NCBI GenBank assembly: GCA_035628135.1
Contig: DASPKM010000014.1
Span: forward strand, 71,840 to 135,839
Origin: DASPKM01 sp035628135
GTDB lineage: Bacteria; Bacteroidota; Bacteroidia; Chitinophagales; Chitinophagaceae
Length of the DNA stretch: 64,000 nt
Direction of reading: 5' to 3'
Of this stretch, positions 18,488 through 27,227 are shown piece after piece. A program made the position numbers and the translations under genes. Below the pieces are notes generated by a model. It saw nothing but the letters and a program-made list of their open reading frames with translations. It made no database searches and was not told the DNA's origin. Each line of letters begins with the position of its first letter. The first letter of the stretch is position 1.

Positions 18488-18565
18488 ATGTGATATTTGA
18501 TTAGGATAGCGATTATGGTATCTTATTATGATATCCTATTTTGATACCGGATTATGTATCCTGAG
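18488..18565. repeat. Degenerate 13-bp tandem repeat
   Basis: Six consecutive units of about 13 bp, close to TATGATATCCTAT: 18488, 18501, 18514, 18527, 18540 and 18553 (the last is one base short at its core). The GATATC core is palindromic. The array fills the spacer between the sulfatase-like gene and bioB. It codes for nothing. Confidence 0.75.
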
Positions 18566-18655
18566 AGTTTGATTCGGAGGTGGTTCATCCTGTCGGTTTA
18601 ATCCGGGAAATTAAAACAATCCCAAACATTCTATTACGACGTAAACCCTTCTCCT

Positions 18656-18663
18656 TATTTTTG
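18656..18663 (+). promoter_or_regulatory. -7 promoter element of bioB
   Basis: TATTTTTG matches the Bacteroidota -7 consensus TAnnTTTG and lies 19 bases before the bioB ATG. I see no clear TTG at the expected -33 distance. Confidence 0.55.
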
Positions 18664-18682
18664 CCCGACCAAAAAATTCCTT

Positions 18683-19663
18683 ATGAGCCTGCGATATGAC
18701 TGGACCATCGAAGAAATAAACGACATCTATCATACGCCCCTGCTGGAACTGGTTTTCCGCGCCGCCACGATTCACCGCAAATACAACCAAACCGGCGAAG
18801 TGCAGGTTTGCACCCTGCTCTCCATTAAAACAGGCGGCTGTCCCGAAGACTGTGCTTATTGCCCGCAAGCCGCAAGGTACCATACTGACGTGAACGTACA
18901 TGCGCTGATGCAAACCGGTGAAGTGCTGGAATATGCAAAGAAAGCAAAGGCCGCGGGCTCAACCCGCTTTTGCATGGGCGCTGCCTGGCGCGAAGTACGG
19001 GACAACCGCGACTTCGACCGCGTGCTTGAAATGGTAAAAGGCGTAAACAACCTGGGCATGGAAGTTTGCTGCACCCTGGGAATGCTCACCGCGGAACAAG
19101 CAGAAAAACTGGCTGCCGCAGGACTCTACGCATACAATCATAACCTCGATACCTCGCCCGAATATTACTCTGAGATCATTACCACGCGCACTTATACTGA
19201 CAGGCTGCAAACGTTGGAACACGTTCGCAAGGTTGGTGTAAGCGTTTGTTGCGGCGGCATTATCGGGCTCGGAGAAACGCATGAAGACCGCATCGGCATG
19301 TTGCATACATTGGCCACGCTGCCCGAACACCCGGAAAGTGTTCCCATCAACGCATTGGTGCGCGTGCAGGGCACTCCACTGGAAAATCGACCTAAAGTAG
19401 ATGTATGGGACATGGTAAGAATGATTGCCACTGCCCGCATACTCATGCCCAGGGCGATGGTGCGCCTAAGCGCGGGCCGTACGGAAATGTCCATAGCAGA
19501 ACAAGCCTGGTGCTTTATGGCCGGTGCCAATTCAATTTTTGCCGGCGATAAATTGCTGACCACTCCCAATCCTTCCTTCGAAGAAGACGATGCCATGTTC
19601 CGCCTGTTGGGATTGCAACCAAGAGAAGCTTTTAAAGAAGTGAAGACGATGATTAATTATTGA
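18683..19663 (+). CDS. bioB: Biotin synthase BioB (326 aa)
   Basis: A radical-SAM enzyme that inserts sulfur into dethiobiotin, the last step of biotin synthesis. The SAM-cluster motif is GGCPEDCAYC (C53, C57, C60). YNHNLDTSPEYY and later RLSAGRTEM are typical of the family; the Arg there binds the second iron-sulfur cluster in characterised enzymes. The length is normal. It stands alone: no other bio gene is in the window. The upstream spacer carries a 13-bp tandem repeat and a -7 element; AT-rich heptad repeats follow the stop. Confidence 0.96.
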   Translation: MSLRYDWTIEEINDIYHTPLLELVFRAATIHRKYNQTGEVQVCTLLSIKTGGCPEDCAYCPQAARYHTDVNVHALMQTGEVLEYAKKAKAAGSTRFCMGAAWREVRDNRDFDRVLEMVKGVNNLGMEVCCTLGMLTAEQAEKLAAAGLYAYNHNLDTSPEYYSEIITTRTYTDRLQTLEHVRKVGVSVCCGGIIGLGETHEDRIGMLHTLATLPEHPESVPINALVRVQGTPLENRPKVDVWDMVRMIATARILMPRAMVRLSAGRTEMSIAEQAWCFMAGANSIFAGDKLLTTPNPSFEEDDAMFRLLGLQPREAFKEVKTMINY

Positions 19664-19726
19664 TATTAATTACTGATTATTCAGAAATGAGTAATTAATA
19701 ATTAATAATCAATAATCAATACTAAA
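19651..19726 (+). repeat. AT-rich heptad repeats with 11-bp inverted repeat
   Basis: Five consecutive 7-bp units run from 19692 to 19726, of the type TAATTAA changing to TAATCAA. TATTAATTACT (19664-19674) pairs perfectly with AGTAATTAATA (19690-19700) over a 15-base loop. Outer sequence around the bioB stop (from 19651) pairs again with the later units. Confidence 0.7.
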
Positions 19727-19739
19727 CCACTGTCGCCCT

Positions 19740-19771
19740 AAAAAAATAATTCCCCCGTAGAAACGGGGGAA
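19740..19771 (-). terminator. Intrinsic terminator downstream of lon
   Basis: TTCCCCCGT (19750-19758) pairs with ACGGGGGAA (19763-19771) over AGAA. Read on the minus strand, the stem is followed by ATTATTTTTTT, as expected for a terminator about 110 bases after the lon stop. The sequence just to the right (19772-19813) contains an orphan four-codon frame, MKNF. Confidence 0.75.
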
Positions 19772-19881
19772 CATCTTTAACCCTTAAAACAACCAACATG
19801 AAAAATTTCTGATAATTATTAAACAGCAAAAATCCTACTAAGTTTATACAAGGAATGTTAAAACATCAATTCGTGACAAAA

Positions 19882-22275
19882 CTAAGACAAAGCAATGTCG
19901 AGCACCTGCTGCATGGTTTTTACGTAGTGGAATTTGAGGCCGTTTATGAAGTTTGAATCGATGTCCTGTATGTCTTTTTCGTTCTGCCAGCACAGGATCA
20001 CTTCCTTCAATCCTGCCCTCTTGGCAGCCAATACTTTCTCTTTAATGCCGCCCACCGGCAGCACCTGTCCCCGCAAGGTTATTTCGCCTGTCATGCCAAG
20101 ATAATTCCTTACCCGCTTGCCCGTGAAAGCCGAAGCAATGGCCGTTAGCATGGTAACACCGGCACTCGGACCGTCCTTTGGCACAGCGCCTTCAGGCACA
20201 TGTATGTGCAGCGTTTTACGTTCGAATATCCCCGGGTTGAGTCCATACTTCTTGGCATTGGATTGCAAGTAAGTATAGGCCGTTGAAGCGCTCTCCTTCA
20301 TTACATTACCCAGGTTGCCGGTAAGCTTCATATCCGCCTTACCTTCGCTTAAACTGGCCTCCACAAATAAAATATCGCCACCTACATAGGTCCATGCCAG
20401 TCCGACTGCCACGCCGGCCATATTGGCCACCTTGTAGAGCTCGTTACTGTACCGGGGCTTGCCAAGGATCTTTTCTACTTCCGCCGCTGTCAATACTGAC
20501 TTCAGCTTCCCTTTAGTCGCGTATTCCTTGGCCTCGTACCGCATGATGGATGCAAGCTGACGGTCCAGCTCACGCACCCCGCTTTCGCGGGTATAGTCCT
20601 GGATGATCTTTTCCAGGATCTTGTCGCCGATCTTGAATACGGGAGTCGAAAGTCCATGCGCATCTTTCTGCTTGGGCACTAAATGCCGCTTGGCGATCTC
20701 GATCTTTTCTTCCACTGCGTAACCGCTTAGGTCTATGACTTCCATGCGGTCGCGCAGCGCGGGCTGTATGTTATTGATATCATTGGCTGTAGCTATGAAC
20801 AACACCTTGCTTAGGTCGTATTCCAGCTCCAGGTAGTTATCGTAAAAAGTATGGTTTTGTTCGGGGTCTAACAGTTCCAGCAGGGCACTGCTCGGGTCGC
20901 CGCGGAAGTCCTTGCCAACTTTATCCACCTCATCGAGGATGATAACAGGATTGGATGATTTTATTTTCCTGAGCGATTGAATGATGCGGCCGGGCATGGC
21001 GCCGATGTAGGTCTTACGGTGCCCGCGTATTTCGCTTTCGTCGTGCAGGCCACCCAAACTAATGCGAACGTATTTGCGGCCTATAGCAGTGGCTATGCTG
21101 CGTCCTAACGAAGTTTTACCAATGCCTGGAGGCCCTACAAAGCAAAGGATCGGGCTTTTCATATCACCCTTCAACTTCAGCACCGCGAGATATTCCAGGA
21201 TACGCTCCTTTACCTTATCCATGCCGTAATGGTCGCGATCGAGTATTTTGCCTGCCTTCTTCAGCTCGTATGAATCTTCGGTGAAATCGTTCCATGGCAG
21301 GTCCAGCATTAAATCCAGGTGATTGTACACTATTGAAAAATCAGGCGTGCTCGGGTGCATGCGCTCCAATCGCTCGATTCCCTTTTGAAAAAGTTCTTTG
21401 GCAGCCTGAGGCCATTTCTTCGCTTCGGACTTCTTCACCATCTCCCTTATCTCGCGCTCATTGCTGTCGCCCCCCAACTCCTCCCGAATGCTTTTCATTT
21501 GTTGCTGCAAAAAGTATTCGCGCTGCTGCTTGTCGAGCTCCATCTTGGTTTTATTGGTCACCTTGTTTTTCAGCTCGGCAAATTGCAATTCGCGCTGAAG
21601 CAATTGCATCAAAATATCCGCACGGGCCTGCACATGATTTAATTCAAGCAGCTTTTGCTTTTCTGCGAGCTCCGTGTTCAGGTTACTCGATACGAAATGT
21701 ATGAGGAAGGAAGGGTTCTCAATATTTTTGAGAATAATGGAAGCTTCGGAAGGAATGTTAGGCGATAATTGAATGATCTGCGAAGCAAGGTCCTTGATAT
21801 TCGCAACATACGCTTCAAAATCCTGGTTCTTTGGCGCTTCTTCCTCTTCCAGTAATTTTATTTCTGCTTTGAAATAAGGGTCTTCTGCGGTAATGGCTAC
21901 GAGCTTAAACCTGCGCTTGCCCTGTATGATGATGGTAGTGCCGCCATCGGGCATTTTTATCAGCTTCACTATTCTTGCAATGGTGCCGATGTCTTCCAGG
22001 TCGCTCACAGTAGGATCTTCTATGCTGCTGTCTTTCTGCGCTACTACGCCTATCAGTTTGTCCGCCTTGTATGCATCGTTAACAGCTTTGATGCTTTTGT
22101 CCCTGCCAACTGTAATGGGCAGCACTACACCGGGGAACAGAACAGTATTGCGGAGTGGTAAAAGCGGTAGCTCTGCAGGAATCTCGACATCCTGGCCGTT
22201 ATCACCTTCATTTTCGTTCAGGGGAATAATCGGTATAAAATCCATTTCATCTTCTGGGGCCATCAAAAAATTCAT
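19882..22275 (-). CDS. lon: ATP-dependent protease Lon (797 aa)
   Basis: Cytoplasmic AAA+ serine protease for damaged and regulatory proteins. Order: N-terminal LON substrate-binding domain (about 35-240), a helical coil, Walker A GPPGIGKT (381-388), Walker B VIILDEVD (444-451), an alpha domain with the arginine-finger region, and a protease domain with Ser704 in PKDGPSAG and Lys747 in GGIKEKV. The Ser-Lys spacing of 43 matches the E. coli dyad. The length is normal, and the acidic extreme N-terminus is usual in Bacteroidota. It is monocistronic, with a terminator at 19740-19771. Confidence 0.97.
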   Translation of the reverse strand: MNFLMAPEDEMDFIPIIPLNENEGDNGQDVEIPAELPLLPLRNTVLFPGVVLPITVGRDKSIKAVNDAYKADKLIGVVAQKDSSIEDPTVSDLEDIGTIARIVKLIKMPDGGTTIIIQGKRRFKLVAITAEDPYFKAEIKLLEEEEAPKNQDFEAYVANIKDLASQIIQLSPNIPSEASIILKNIENPSFLIHFVSSNLNTELAEKQKLLELNHVQARADILMQLLQRELQFAELKNKVTNKTKMELDKQQREYFLQQQMKSIREELGGDSNEREIREMVKKSEAKKWPQAAKELFQKGIERLERMHPSTPDFSIVYNHLDLMLDLPWNDFTEDSYELKKAGKILDRDHYGMDKVKERILEYLAVLKLKGDMKSPILCFVGPPGIGKTSLGRSIATAIGRKYVRISLGGLHDESEIRGHRKTYIGAMPGRIIQSLRKIKSSNPVIILDEVDKVGKDFRGDPSSALLELLDPEQNHTFYDNYLELEYDLSKVLFIATANDINNIQPALRDRMEVIDLSGYAVEEKIEIAKRHLVPKQKDAHGLSTPVFKIGDKILEKIIQDYTRESGVRELDRQLASIMRYEAKEYATKGKLKSVLTAAEVEKILGKPRYSNELYKVANMAGVAVGLAWTYVGGDILFVEASLSEGKADMKLTGNLGNVMKESASTAYTYLQSNAKKYGLNPGIFERKTLHIHVPEGAVPKDGPSAGVTMLTAIASAFTGKRVRNYLGMTGEITLRGQVLPVGGIKEKVLAAKRAGLKEVILCWQNEKDIQDIDSNFINGLKFHYVKTMQQVLDIALS

Positions 22276-22393
22276 TCTGGTCTATTAGTTTCGGTGACAA
22301 AATAACACCTCTCTGATTAAAAACCTATGTTTTTACCGGAATTGCTATAGGGGACAAGATATGTGCCAGACGCGAATAGCTGTCAAAATACAG

Positions 22394-22440
22394 AAAAAAG
22401 GCAAAGGCACAGACCTTCCAAAATCAGGAGGTCTTGTGCC
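22394..22440 (-). terminator. Intrinsic terminator after the porin-family gene
   Basis: GGCACAGACCT (22406-22416) pairs with AGGTCTTGTGCC (22429-22440) with a single bulged base. On the minus strand the stem is followed by a short gap and then TTTTTT. It lies about 30 bases beyond the stop at 22473. Confidence 0.75.
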
Positions 22441-22472
22441 TTGTGTTTTTGAGAGTTATGTAATAAGCCCTG

Positions 22473-23063
22473 TTAAAACAGGCGGAATCCCACATATGCC
22501 TGGAATCCCTGGCTCTTCCACTTATCCTGGTTGTCGATGTCGTTCAGGTTGTTCAATCCAACAACATAGCGTGCGCCGGCTTTGAAGCCGCCGAGGTTCA
22601 GTTGCGCGCCACCCACCATGGAAAAGTCGCCGCTTTTAAAGGCTTCCGTTCCATTTTGCAACAAGTTCTTGTCCTGGTCGATGAGTACACCGAATTGCGG
22701 ACCAACCTGCAGGCTTAGTGGTTTGATAGGACGATAGCTCAGTAAGATCGGGATGCTGAGGTAGTTCAGCTTCACGTTTCTTACATCAGCTATGCCATGG
22801 GGATAGATCTCGTTGAAATCATTCGAGGTCCTGGTATTGGTTTGGTTCCAGAGCACCTCGGGCTGAACGCCCCATTTTTTGTTGAAATTGATTTCGGCAA
22901 ATGCGCCCAGGTTATAACCATGCCTGAATTCTTCCTGAAAAGATTTTCCATCGATCTTTCCTACGTTCGCGCCTCCCTTGACTCCCATATGGAAGCCTTG
23001 TGCAAAAGAAAGCGAAGTAATGATCATTGATAAGAGGAGTAAAAAGGAAATTTTGCGGTTCAT
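22473..23063 (-). CDS. PorT-family outer-membrane beta-barrel protein (196 aa)
   Basis: A signal peptide (MNRKISFLLLLSMIITSLSFAQ, cleaved after about residue 21) is followed by GFHMGVKGGANVGKIDG and an eight-strand barrel pattern ending in YVGFRLF. This is the common Bacteroidota "outer membrane beta-barrel/PorT family" architecture. The start is the ATG at 23063; the frame is open to 23156, but that part is Cys-rich and precedes the signal peptide. Role unknown: small barrels of this class are usually structural or adhesive. No operon partner. Confidence 0.85.
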   Translation of the reverse strand: MNRKISFLLLLSMIITSLSFAQGFHMGVKGGANVGKIDGKSFQEEFRHGYNLGAFAEINFNKKWGVQPEVLWNQTNTRTSNDFNEIYPHGIADVRNVKLNYLSIPILLSYRPIKPLSLQVGPQFGVLIDQDKNLLQNGTEAFKSGDFSMVGGAQLNLGGFKAGARYVVGLNNLNDIDNQDKWKSQGFQAYVGFRLF

Positions 23064-23157
23064 ACGTAATGTTTTACGGTTGCAACAAAATTCCAAGATT
23101 ATGCCAACGGAAATATAACGATTGTAAAGTTCTGTTAAGCAGGCAGATATTAACAAA

Positions 23158-24177
23158 TCAAAAATTAAAACCTGTTACAATGGAATATGCTACCGTAAAA
23201 CGGTCATCCGCTTCGGGCAGGTAGTAGTCCATCAGCAGTTGAGGCATGATGAAAAGCTTGCCGACACTGTAATCTGCACGCAGTATAAACGACAACGACT
23301 GAGCGCCAAAGCCCGTTTGCTCGGTTATCTGCTGGTTGCTGGGCAAAAAATTGTTCCTGATCACCGTCGAGGACGATTGATAAGATGTATTGAACCCAAA
23401 GCGTTGTGTGCCGCCGCTAAACATAAGTACAGGCGTGAGCGTAAAGCCATCATTCTTCTTCAATACATCGAACCACATGAAATTGTATTTAAGCGACAGA
23501 ATGGCCGCCAGGTCGTGAACAGATTCTTCGCTCTCAATAGTAATGAACCCGCGTTGCGAGCGTTGCAGCCACCGGTTCCATAACCATACCTGCCGCTCTT
23601 CATATTCCTTTTTACTGCCCCATCCGTAACTAACGGACAGGGACGGCCGCAATTTCCATTTCTTATAAGTGAAATACGCAAACAGTTCCTGCTGGATGGG
23701 CGTGGTATAAAATGGCAGCGAATCCTTGCTGAAATATTTGGTGAACGATATGCCCGTGCTGAAGTTTTTACCACGCAGGTAATCGTAAGATGGGTTTAAT
23801 GAGAACTGGTAAAAATTGGTATTGGCCCCATTCAACAATATAAAACCCGAAGCCGCGAAACCAAGCCCGCTCTTATGATAGTATCCTACCGATGGAGAGA
23901 TCAATGGCTTTTTGGCGGTGGTAAATACAAAGGAATTCTTGTTTTCGTAGCTGAAGTAACCCGTACCAATACCCGCGGTTATGGTAAAAAAGCTGGTAGG
24001 CTTGGAAAGTGAATCCATAAACCGGTCGAAATCTTTTAGCAGGGAATCCATTACAGCGGTGCTGTCCTTGTTGAGGAACAGGGAGTCCATTTTGGTGTTT
24101 TGTGCGGAACCAAGGTACTGTGAGCACACCAATATGGCAGGTAGCAACAACCGGGTCAGCAATGGCTTCATTTTCAT
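23158..24177 (-). CDS. Hypothetical outer-membrane beta-barrel protein (339 aa)
   Basis: A signal peptide (residues 1-26, ending GSAQ) is followed by a short helical, Asp/Ser-rich stretch (MDSLLKDFDRFMDSL). Then comes a long series of alternating aromatic beta strands, from FFTITAGIGTGYFSY to the final VAYSIVTGFNF. This indicates an outer-membrane barrel of perhaps twelve strands. I do not recognise a named family. Start at ATG 24177 or 24171; a GTG at 24195 would add six residues. It lies 94 bases upstream of the PorT-like gene in the same direction, so cotranscription is possible. Confidence 0.75.
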   Translation of the reverse strand: MKMKPLLTRLLLPAILVCSQYLGSAQNTKMDSLFLNKDSTAVMDSLLKDFDRFMDSLSKPTSFFTITAGIGTGYFSYENKNSFVFTTAKKPLISPSVGYYHKSGLGFAASGFILLNGANTNFYQFSLNPSYDYLRGKNFSTGISFTKYFSKDSLPFYTTPIQQELFAYFTYKKWKLRPSLSVSYGWGSKKEYEERQVWLWNRWLQRSQRGFITIESEESVHDLAAILSLKYNFMWFDVLKKNDGFTLTPVLMFSGGTQRFGFNTSYQSSSTVIRNNFLPSNQQITEQTGFGAQSLSFILRADYSVGKLFIMPQLLMDYYLPEADDRFTVAYSIVTGFNF

Positions 24178-24263
24178 GAATTGTTTCAAAGGCACTCGTT
24201 AAACGATGGTTGGAAGGTAAAAATTGCCGGAAGTTTAATGACAGATACGGAATAATAGGCCCC

Positions 24264-25511
24264 CTATTCCAACTCAATTACCGTGATCTCCGGCAGTATT
24301 CCCACCCGGCCGGGGTAGCCGATAAAACCGAAGCCGCGGTTCACATACAGCTTCTGGTTTCCCTCTTCATACAACCCCGCCCATTGCCTGTACACGTATT
24401 GAACGGGGCTCCAACGGAAGCCGGGCACCTCCACCCCAAATTGCATTCCATGGGTATGGCCGGCCAGCATCAGGTCGATGTCGGGAAAATTAGGCTTCAC
24501 CTGTCCGTCCCAATGACTGGGATCGTGGCTGAGCAAAATCTTAAAGGGATGGATCTCCGCGCCGGCATAAGCCCGTTCTAATTTTCCATACCTGGGAAAA
24601 TTACCCTTCGAGCTCCAGTTCTCGATGCCGATCAGGGCTATGCTATGACCATCTTTTTCAATGGTTACGTGCTCGTTCATCAGCAGCTTCCACCCCAATT
24701 CTCCATGCACCTCTTTTAAACGCTCGAGGTTGGCTTGTTTTATTTCCTGGCTTTCCCAACGGATATAATCGCCATAGTCGTGGTTGCCCAGGGTTGAATA
24801 CACCCCTAACGGGGCGGACAGTTTACTGAATACATCCATGTACGGCGCCATTTCTATGGCGCGGTCGTTTACGAGATCGCCGGTAAATACTATCAAATCC
24901 GGTTGTTGCTTTAATATCAATTCCACGCCCCTGGTAACGGCCTTCTTGTCGGTAAAACTGCCGCAATGAATATCGGAGATGTGCACCAATTTAAGGCCTT
25001 TAAAAGCAGCCGGCAGTTTGTTGAAGCTGAGCTTCACGCGGCGCACTTCGTAATTGTATTTATTGCTGAAGCCATACAGCAGGGTGCCGAAAAGGCCTCC
25101 GCCCGCTGCCAGTCCTACCCAGCTCAGAAAAACAGACCTTGATATTTTTTCACTGCCGATATCTTCGCCTTCTGTATTGTTGAAAAACAACTTGCTGCTG
25201 GCCCATTGTATCAATCTTCTAACATCGTCGAGCAGGAAAAAGACAACCGCAAGCACCTTGGCAAAAAAAAGCCCCACCACGGTAGCGAATAAGTAGGTAC
25301 GCACCGACCGCGGCCACGAATCATAATTGATAAAAGGGATGATGATGAGCAGCACTACGCCGGCAATCGAAACGCCCCAATAGCTGCTATAAATGATCAT
25401 TTTCATTTTTGGCGAAGCGCCCTGGCTCACCACTTTTATGGCCTGGAAAACGTAGACGTCCAACAATACCATCAGGGTAACGATTACCCACCAGAATCCC
25501 GAATTTCGCAT
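24264..25511 (-). CDS. Membrane-bound metallophosphoesterase (415 aa)
   Basis: The N-terminal 130 residues hold three or four transmembrane helices. The C-terminal domain is a calcineurin-like phosphoesterase: HISDIHCG (Asp and His), FTGDLVND, LGNHDYG (Asn-His), LLSHDPSH and AGHTHGMQFG (His pair), which together supply a two-metal centre. This matches the YkuE/YaeI-type enzymes; some members hydrolyse phospholipid or UDP-diacylglucosamine-like substrates, but the substrate here is unknown. The ATG at 25511 is used. The next gene is divergent from it, with about 85 bases between the two starts. Confidence 0.9.
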   Translation of the reverse strand: MRNSGFWWVIVTLMVLLDVYVFQAIKVVSQGASPKMKMIIYSSYWGVSIAGVVLLIIIPFINYDSWPRSVRTYLFATVVGLFFAKVLAVVFFLLDDVRRLIQWASSKLFFNNTEGEDIGSEKISRSVFLSWVGLAAGGGLFGTLLYGFSNKYNYEVRRVKLSFNKLPAAFKGLKLVHISDIHCGSFTDKKAVTRGVELILKQQPDLIVFTGDLVNDRAIEMAPYMDVFSKLSAPLGVYSTLGNHDYGDYIRWESQEIKQANLERLKEVHGELGWKLLMNEHVTIEKDGHSIALIGIENWSSKGNFPRYGKLERAYAGAEIHPFKILLSHDPSHWDGQVKPNFPDIDLMLAGHTHGMQFGVEVPGFRWSPVQYVYRQWAGLYEEGNQKLYVNRGFGFIGYPGRVGILPEITVIELE

Positions 25512-25562
25512 AGCATGTATTCTGTGTGCAAAAGTGCGCCAATCCGGGAAAAGAAGAACGCT

Positions 25563-25570
25563 TATTTTTG
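25563..25570 (+). promoter_or_regulatory. -7 promoter element of the UPF0173 gene
   Basis: TATTTTTG matches TAnnTTTG and ends 26 bases before the ATG at 25597. It lies inside the open frame that begins at 25534, which is the reason for choosing the later start. Confidence 0.55.
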
Positions 25571-25596
25571 CGAACTTATCTCACAAACCCGTTTCC

Positions 25597-26313
25597 ATGG
25601 AGCTTACTTATTACGGACATGCCTGCTTTGCAGTCACATTCAATAACATCAGGCTGTTATTCGATCCTTTCATTACCCACAATCCTTTAGAAGAGGCTAA
25701 AAAGATCGACGTGAACGCCATCCAGGCGGATTATATTCTTTTATCGCATGGTCACGCCGACCATAGCCTGGATTGCATGAGCATTGCTCAGCGCACCGGC
25801 GCCACCGTGATCGGCATGGTAGAGATAACGGATTTCCTGGACAGCCAGGGCCTGGAGGCGCATGGCATGAACATCGGGGGACAGGCCAATTTCAGGAATG
25901 GCAGCTTTACGCGGGAAAAGGGCGATTTTAAGGTAAAATGCGTGGTGGCCCAGCACTCATCCAGCATGCCGGTTGATAACAGCTATGCGGGCAGCCCGGT
26001 AGGATTTTTAGTTACCACAGACGAAGCGTCCTTTTATTACAGCGGCGATACGGGACTGACCATGGACATGCAGCTTATCCCCCGTTGGGCAAAACTTAAT
26101 TTCGCAGTGCTTCCCATAGGCGATAATTTCACGATGGGCCCCGAGGACGCATTGGAGTGCGCCAAAATGATCGAATGCAAGACCATTGTAGGCGTACATT
26201 ATGATACTTATGCCCCGCTCATTCAAATAGATAAGGAATGGGCAAAAAATGTTTTCAACCAGGCAGGCTATGATCTGAAACTGCCTAAAATTGGGGAAAC
26301 GATTACGATCTAA
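25597..26313 (+). CDS. UPF0173-type metal-dependent hydrolase (238 aa)
   Basis: A metallo-beta-lactamase-fold hydrolase. It begins MELTYYGHACF, with LFDPFITHNP and the metal motif LSHGHADHSLD (HxHxDH) near residue 50. FYYSGDTGLT supplies the bridging Asp and VGVHYDTY the last His. This matches the cytoplasmic UPF0173 family (YtkL-like), whose substrate is unknown. Starting at the ATG at 25597 gives the normal family length and places the promoter upstream. It lies 29 bases before parA in the same direction and may be cotranscribed. Confidence 0.9.
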   Translation: MELTYYGHACFAVTFNNIRLLFDPFITHNPLEEAKKIDVNAIQADYILLSHGHADHSLDCMSIAQRTGATVIGMVEITDFLDSQGLEAHGMNIGGQANFRNGSFTREKGDFKVKCVVAQHSSSMPVDNSYAGSPVGFLVTTDEASFYYSGDTGLTMDMQLIPRWAKLNFAVLPIGDNFTMGPEDALECAKMIECKTIVGVHYDTYAPLIQIDKEWAKNVFNQAGYDLKLPKIGETITI

Positions 26314-26342
26314 GCTTGTATCTTGGAACTTTTTGAACAACT

Positions 26343-27143
26343 ATGGCAAGAATTATCGGAGTAGCAAATCAGAAAGGAGGAGTTGGTAAAACCACCAGCG
26401 CCATTAACCTCGCGGCCAGCCTGGCCGTGCTGGAGTTCCGCACATTGCTGGTAGACGCAGACCCGCAGGCAAACAGCACTACGGGGGTAGGGTTCGACCT
26501 GCACAACATCACCCAGAGCCTGTACGATTGCATGGTGAACGACGTGAGCGCAAAGGATGTGATTTTAAAATCGGACGTTCCCAACCTCGACGTCATTCCT
26601 TCGCACATAGACCTCGTAGGCGCTGAAATTGAAATGATCAATTACCCCAACCGCGAAAGCGTATTGAAAAATATACTGGAACCCGTGCGCAACGATTATG
26701 AATTCATCATCATCGATTGCTCGCCTTCATTGGGACTGATCACTGTAAATGCGCTGACCGCATCGGACGCTGTCATCGTTCCGGTTCAAACAGAATTTTT
26801 TGCATTGGAAGGATTGGGAAAATTGCTGAACACCATCAAGATCGTGCAAAGCCGGCTTAATACTTCGCTGCAAATTGAAGGCATATTGATGACCATGTAC
26901 GACGGGCGGCTGCGACTGTGCAACCAGGTAGTGAGCGAGGTGCGCAAACATTTTGATGAGCTGGTGTTCAACACCATTATCCATCGCAATACCCGCATCA
27001 GCGAAGCGCCCAGTGTAGGCAAGCCCGTTATACTGTACGACGCTTACAGCAAAGGCGCCATGAACTATTTAAACCTTGCCAAGGAAATCCTGCAAAAAAA
27101 CAACATGACGAAAATAAAGCAGGAAGAACGTGTCCTGGAATAA
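26343..27143 (+). CDS. parA: Chromosome-partitioning ATPase ParA/Soj (266 aa)
   Basis: A deviant Walker A ATPase that moves ParB-bound origin DNA. KGGVGKTT occupies residues 11-18 with the signature Lys. DADPQANST follows near residue 40, and IIIDCSPSLGLITVNAL supplies Walker B. The length is that of chromosomal Soj proteins, with no N-terminal DNA-binding extension as in plasmid ParA. ParB follows. I found no parS-like palindrome (TGTTTCACGTGAAACA) in the window, so the binding sites must be elsewhere. Confidence 0.96.
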   Translation: MARIIGVANQKGGVGKTTSAINLAASLAVLEFRTLLVDADPQANSTTGVGFDLHNITQSLYDCMVNDVSAKDVILKSDVPNLDVIPSHIDLVGAEIEMINYPNRESVLKNILEPVRNDYEFIIIDCSPSLGLITVNALTASDAVIVPVQTEFFALEGLGKLLNTIKIVQSRLNTSLQIEGILMTMYDGRLRLCNQVVSEVRKHFDELVFNTIIHRNTRISEAPSVGKPVILYDAYSKGAMNYLNLAKEILQKNNMTKIKQEERVLE

Positions 27144-27227
27144 GTCATTGCGTCAATGGATCATTTAGTGTTGATGATGCACTTAATGACTTACTGACCT
27201 AATGACCAAATGACTTTAATTATGACC
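27144..27227 (+). repeat. Heptad-repeat spacer between parA and parB
   Basis: Directly after the parA stop the DNA can be cut into twelve consecutive 7-bp units, beginning GTCATTG, CGTCAAT and passing to the complementary form (ATGACTT, ACTGACC). CATTTAGTG (27164-27172) pairs with CACTTAATG (27181-27189) with one mismatch. The last units contain both possible parB start codons. Confidence 0.7.

Noticed and set aside
18488..18565. CRISPR or coding repeat
   Set aside because: 13-bp units with no spacers and no open frame across them.
27144..27227. CRISPR array
   Set aside because: Units are 7 bp and contiguous without spacers; no cas genes are in the window.
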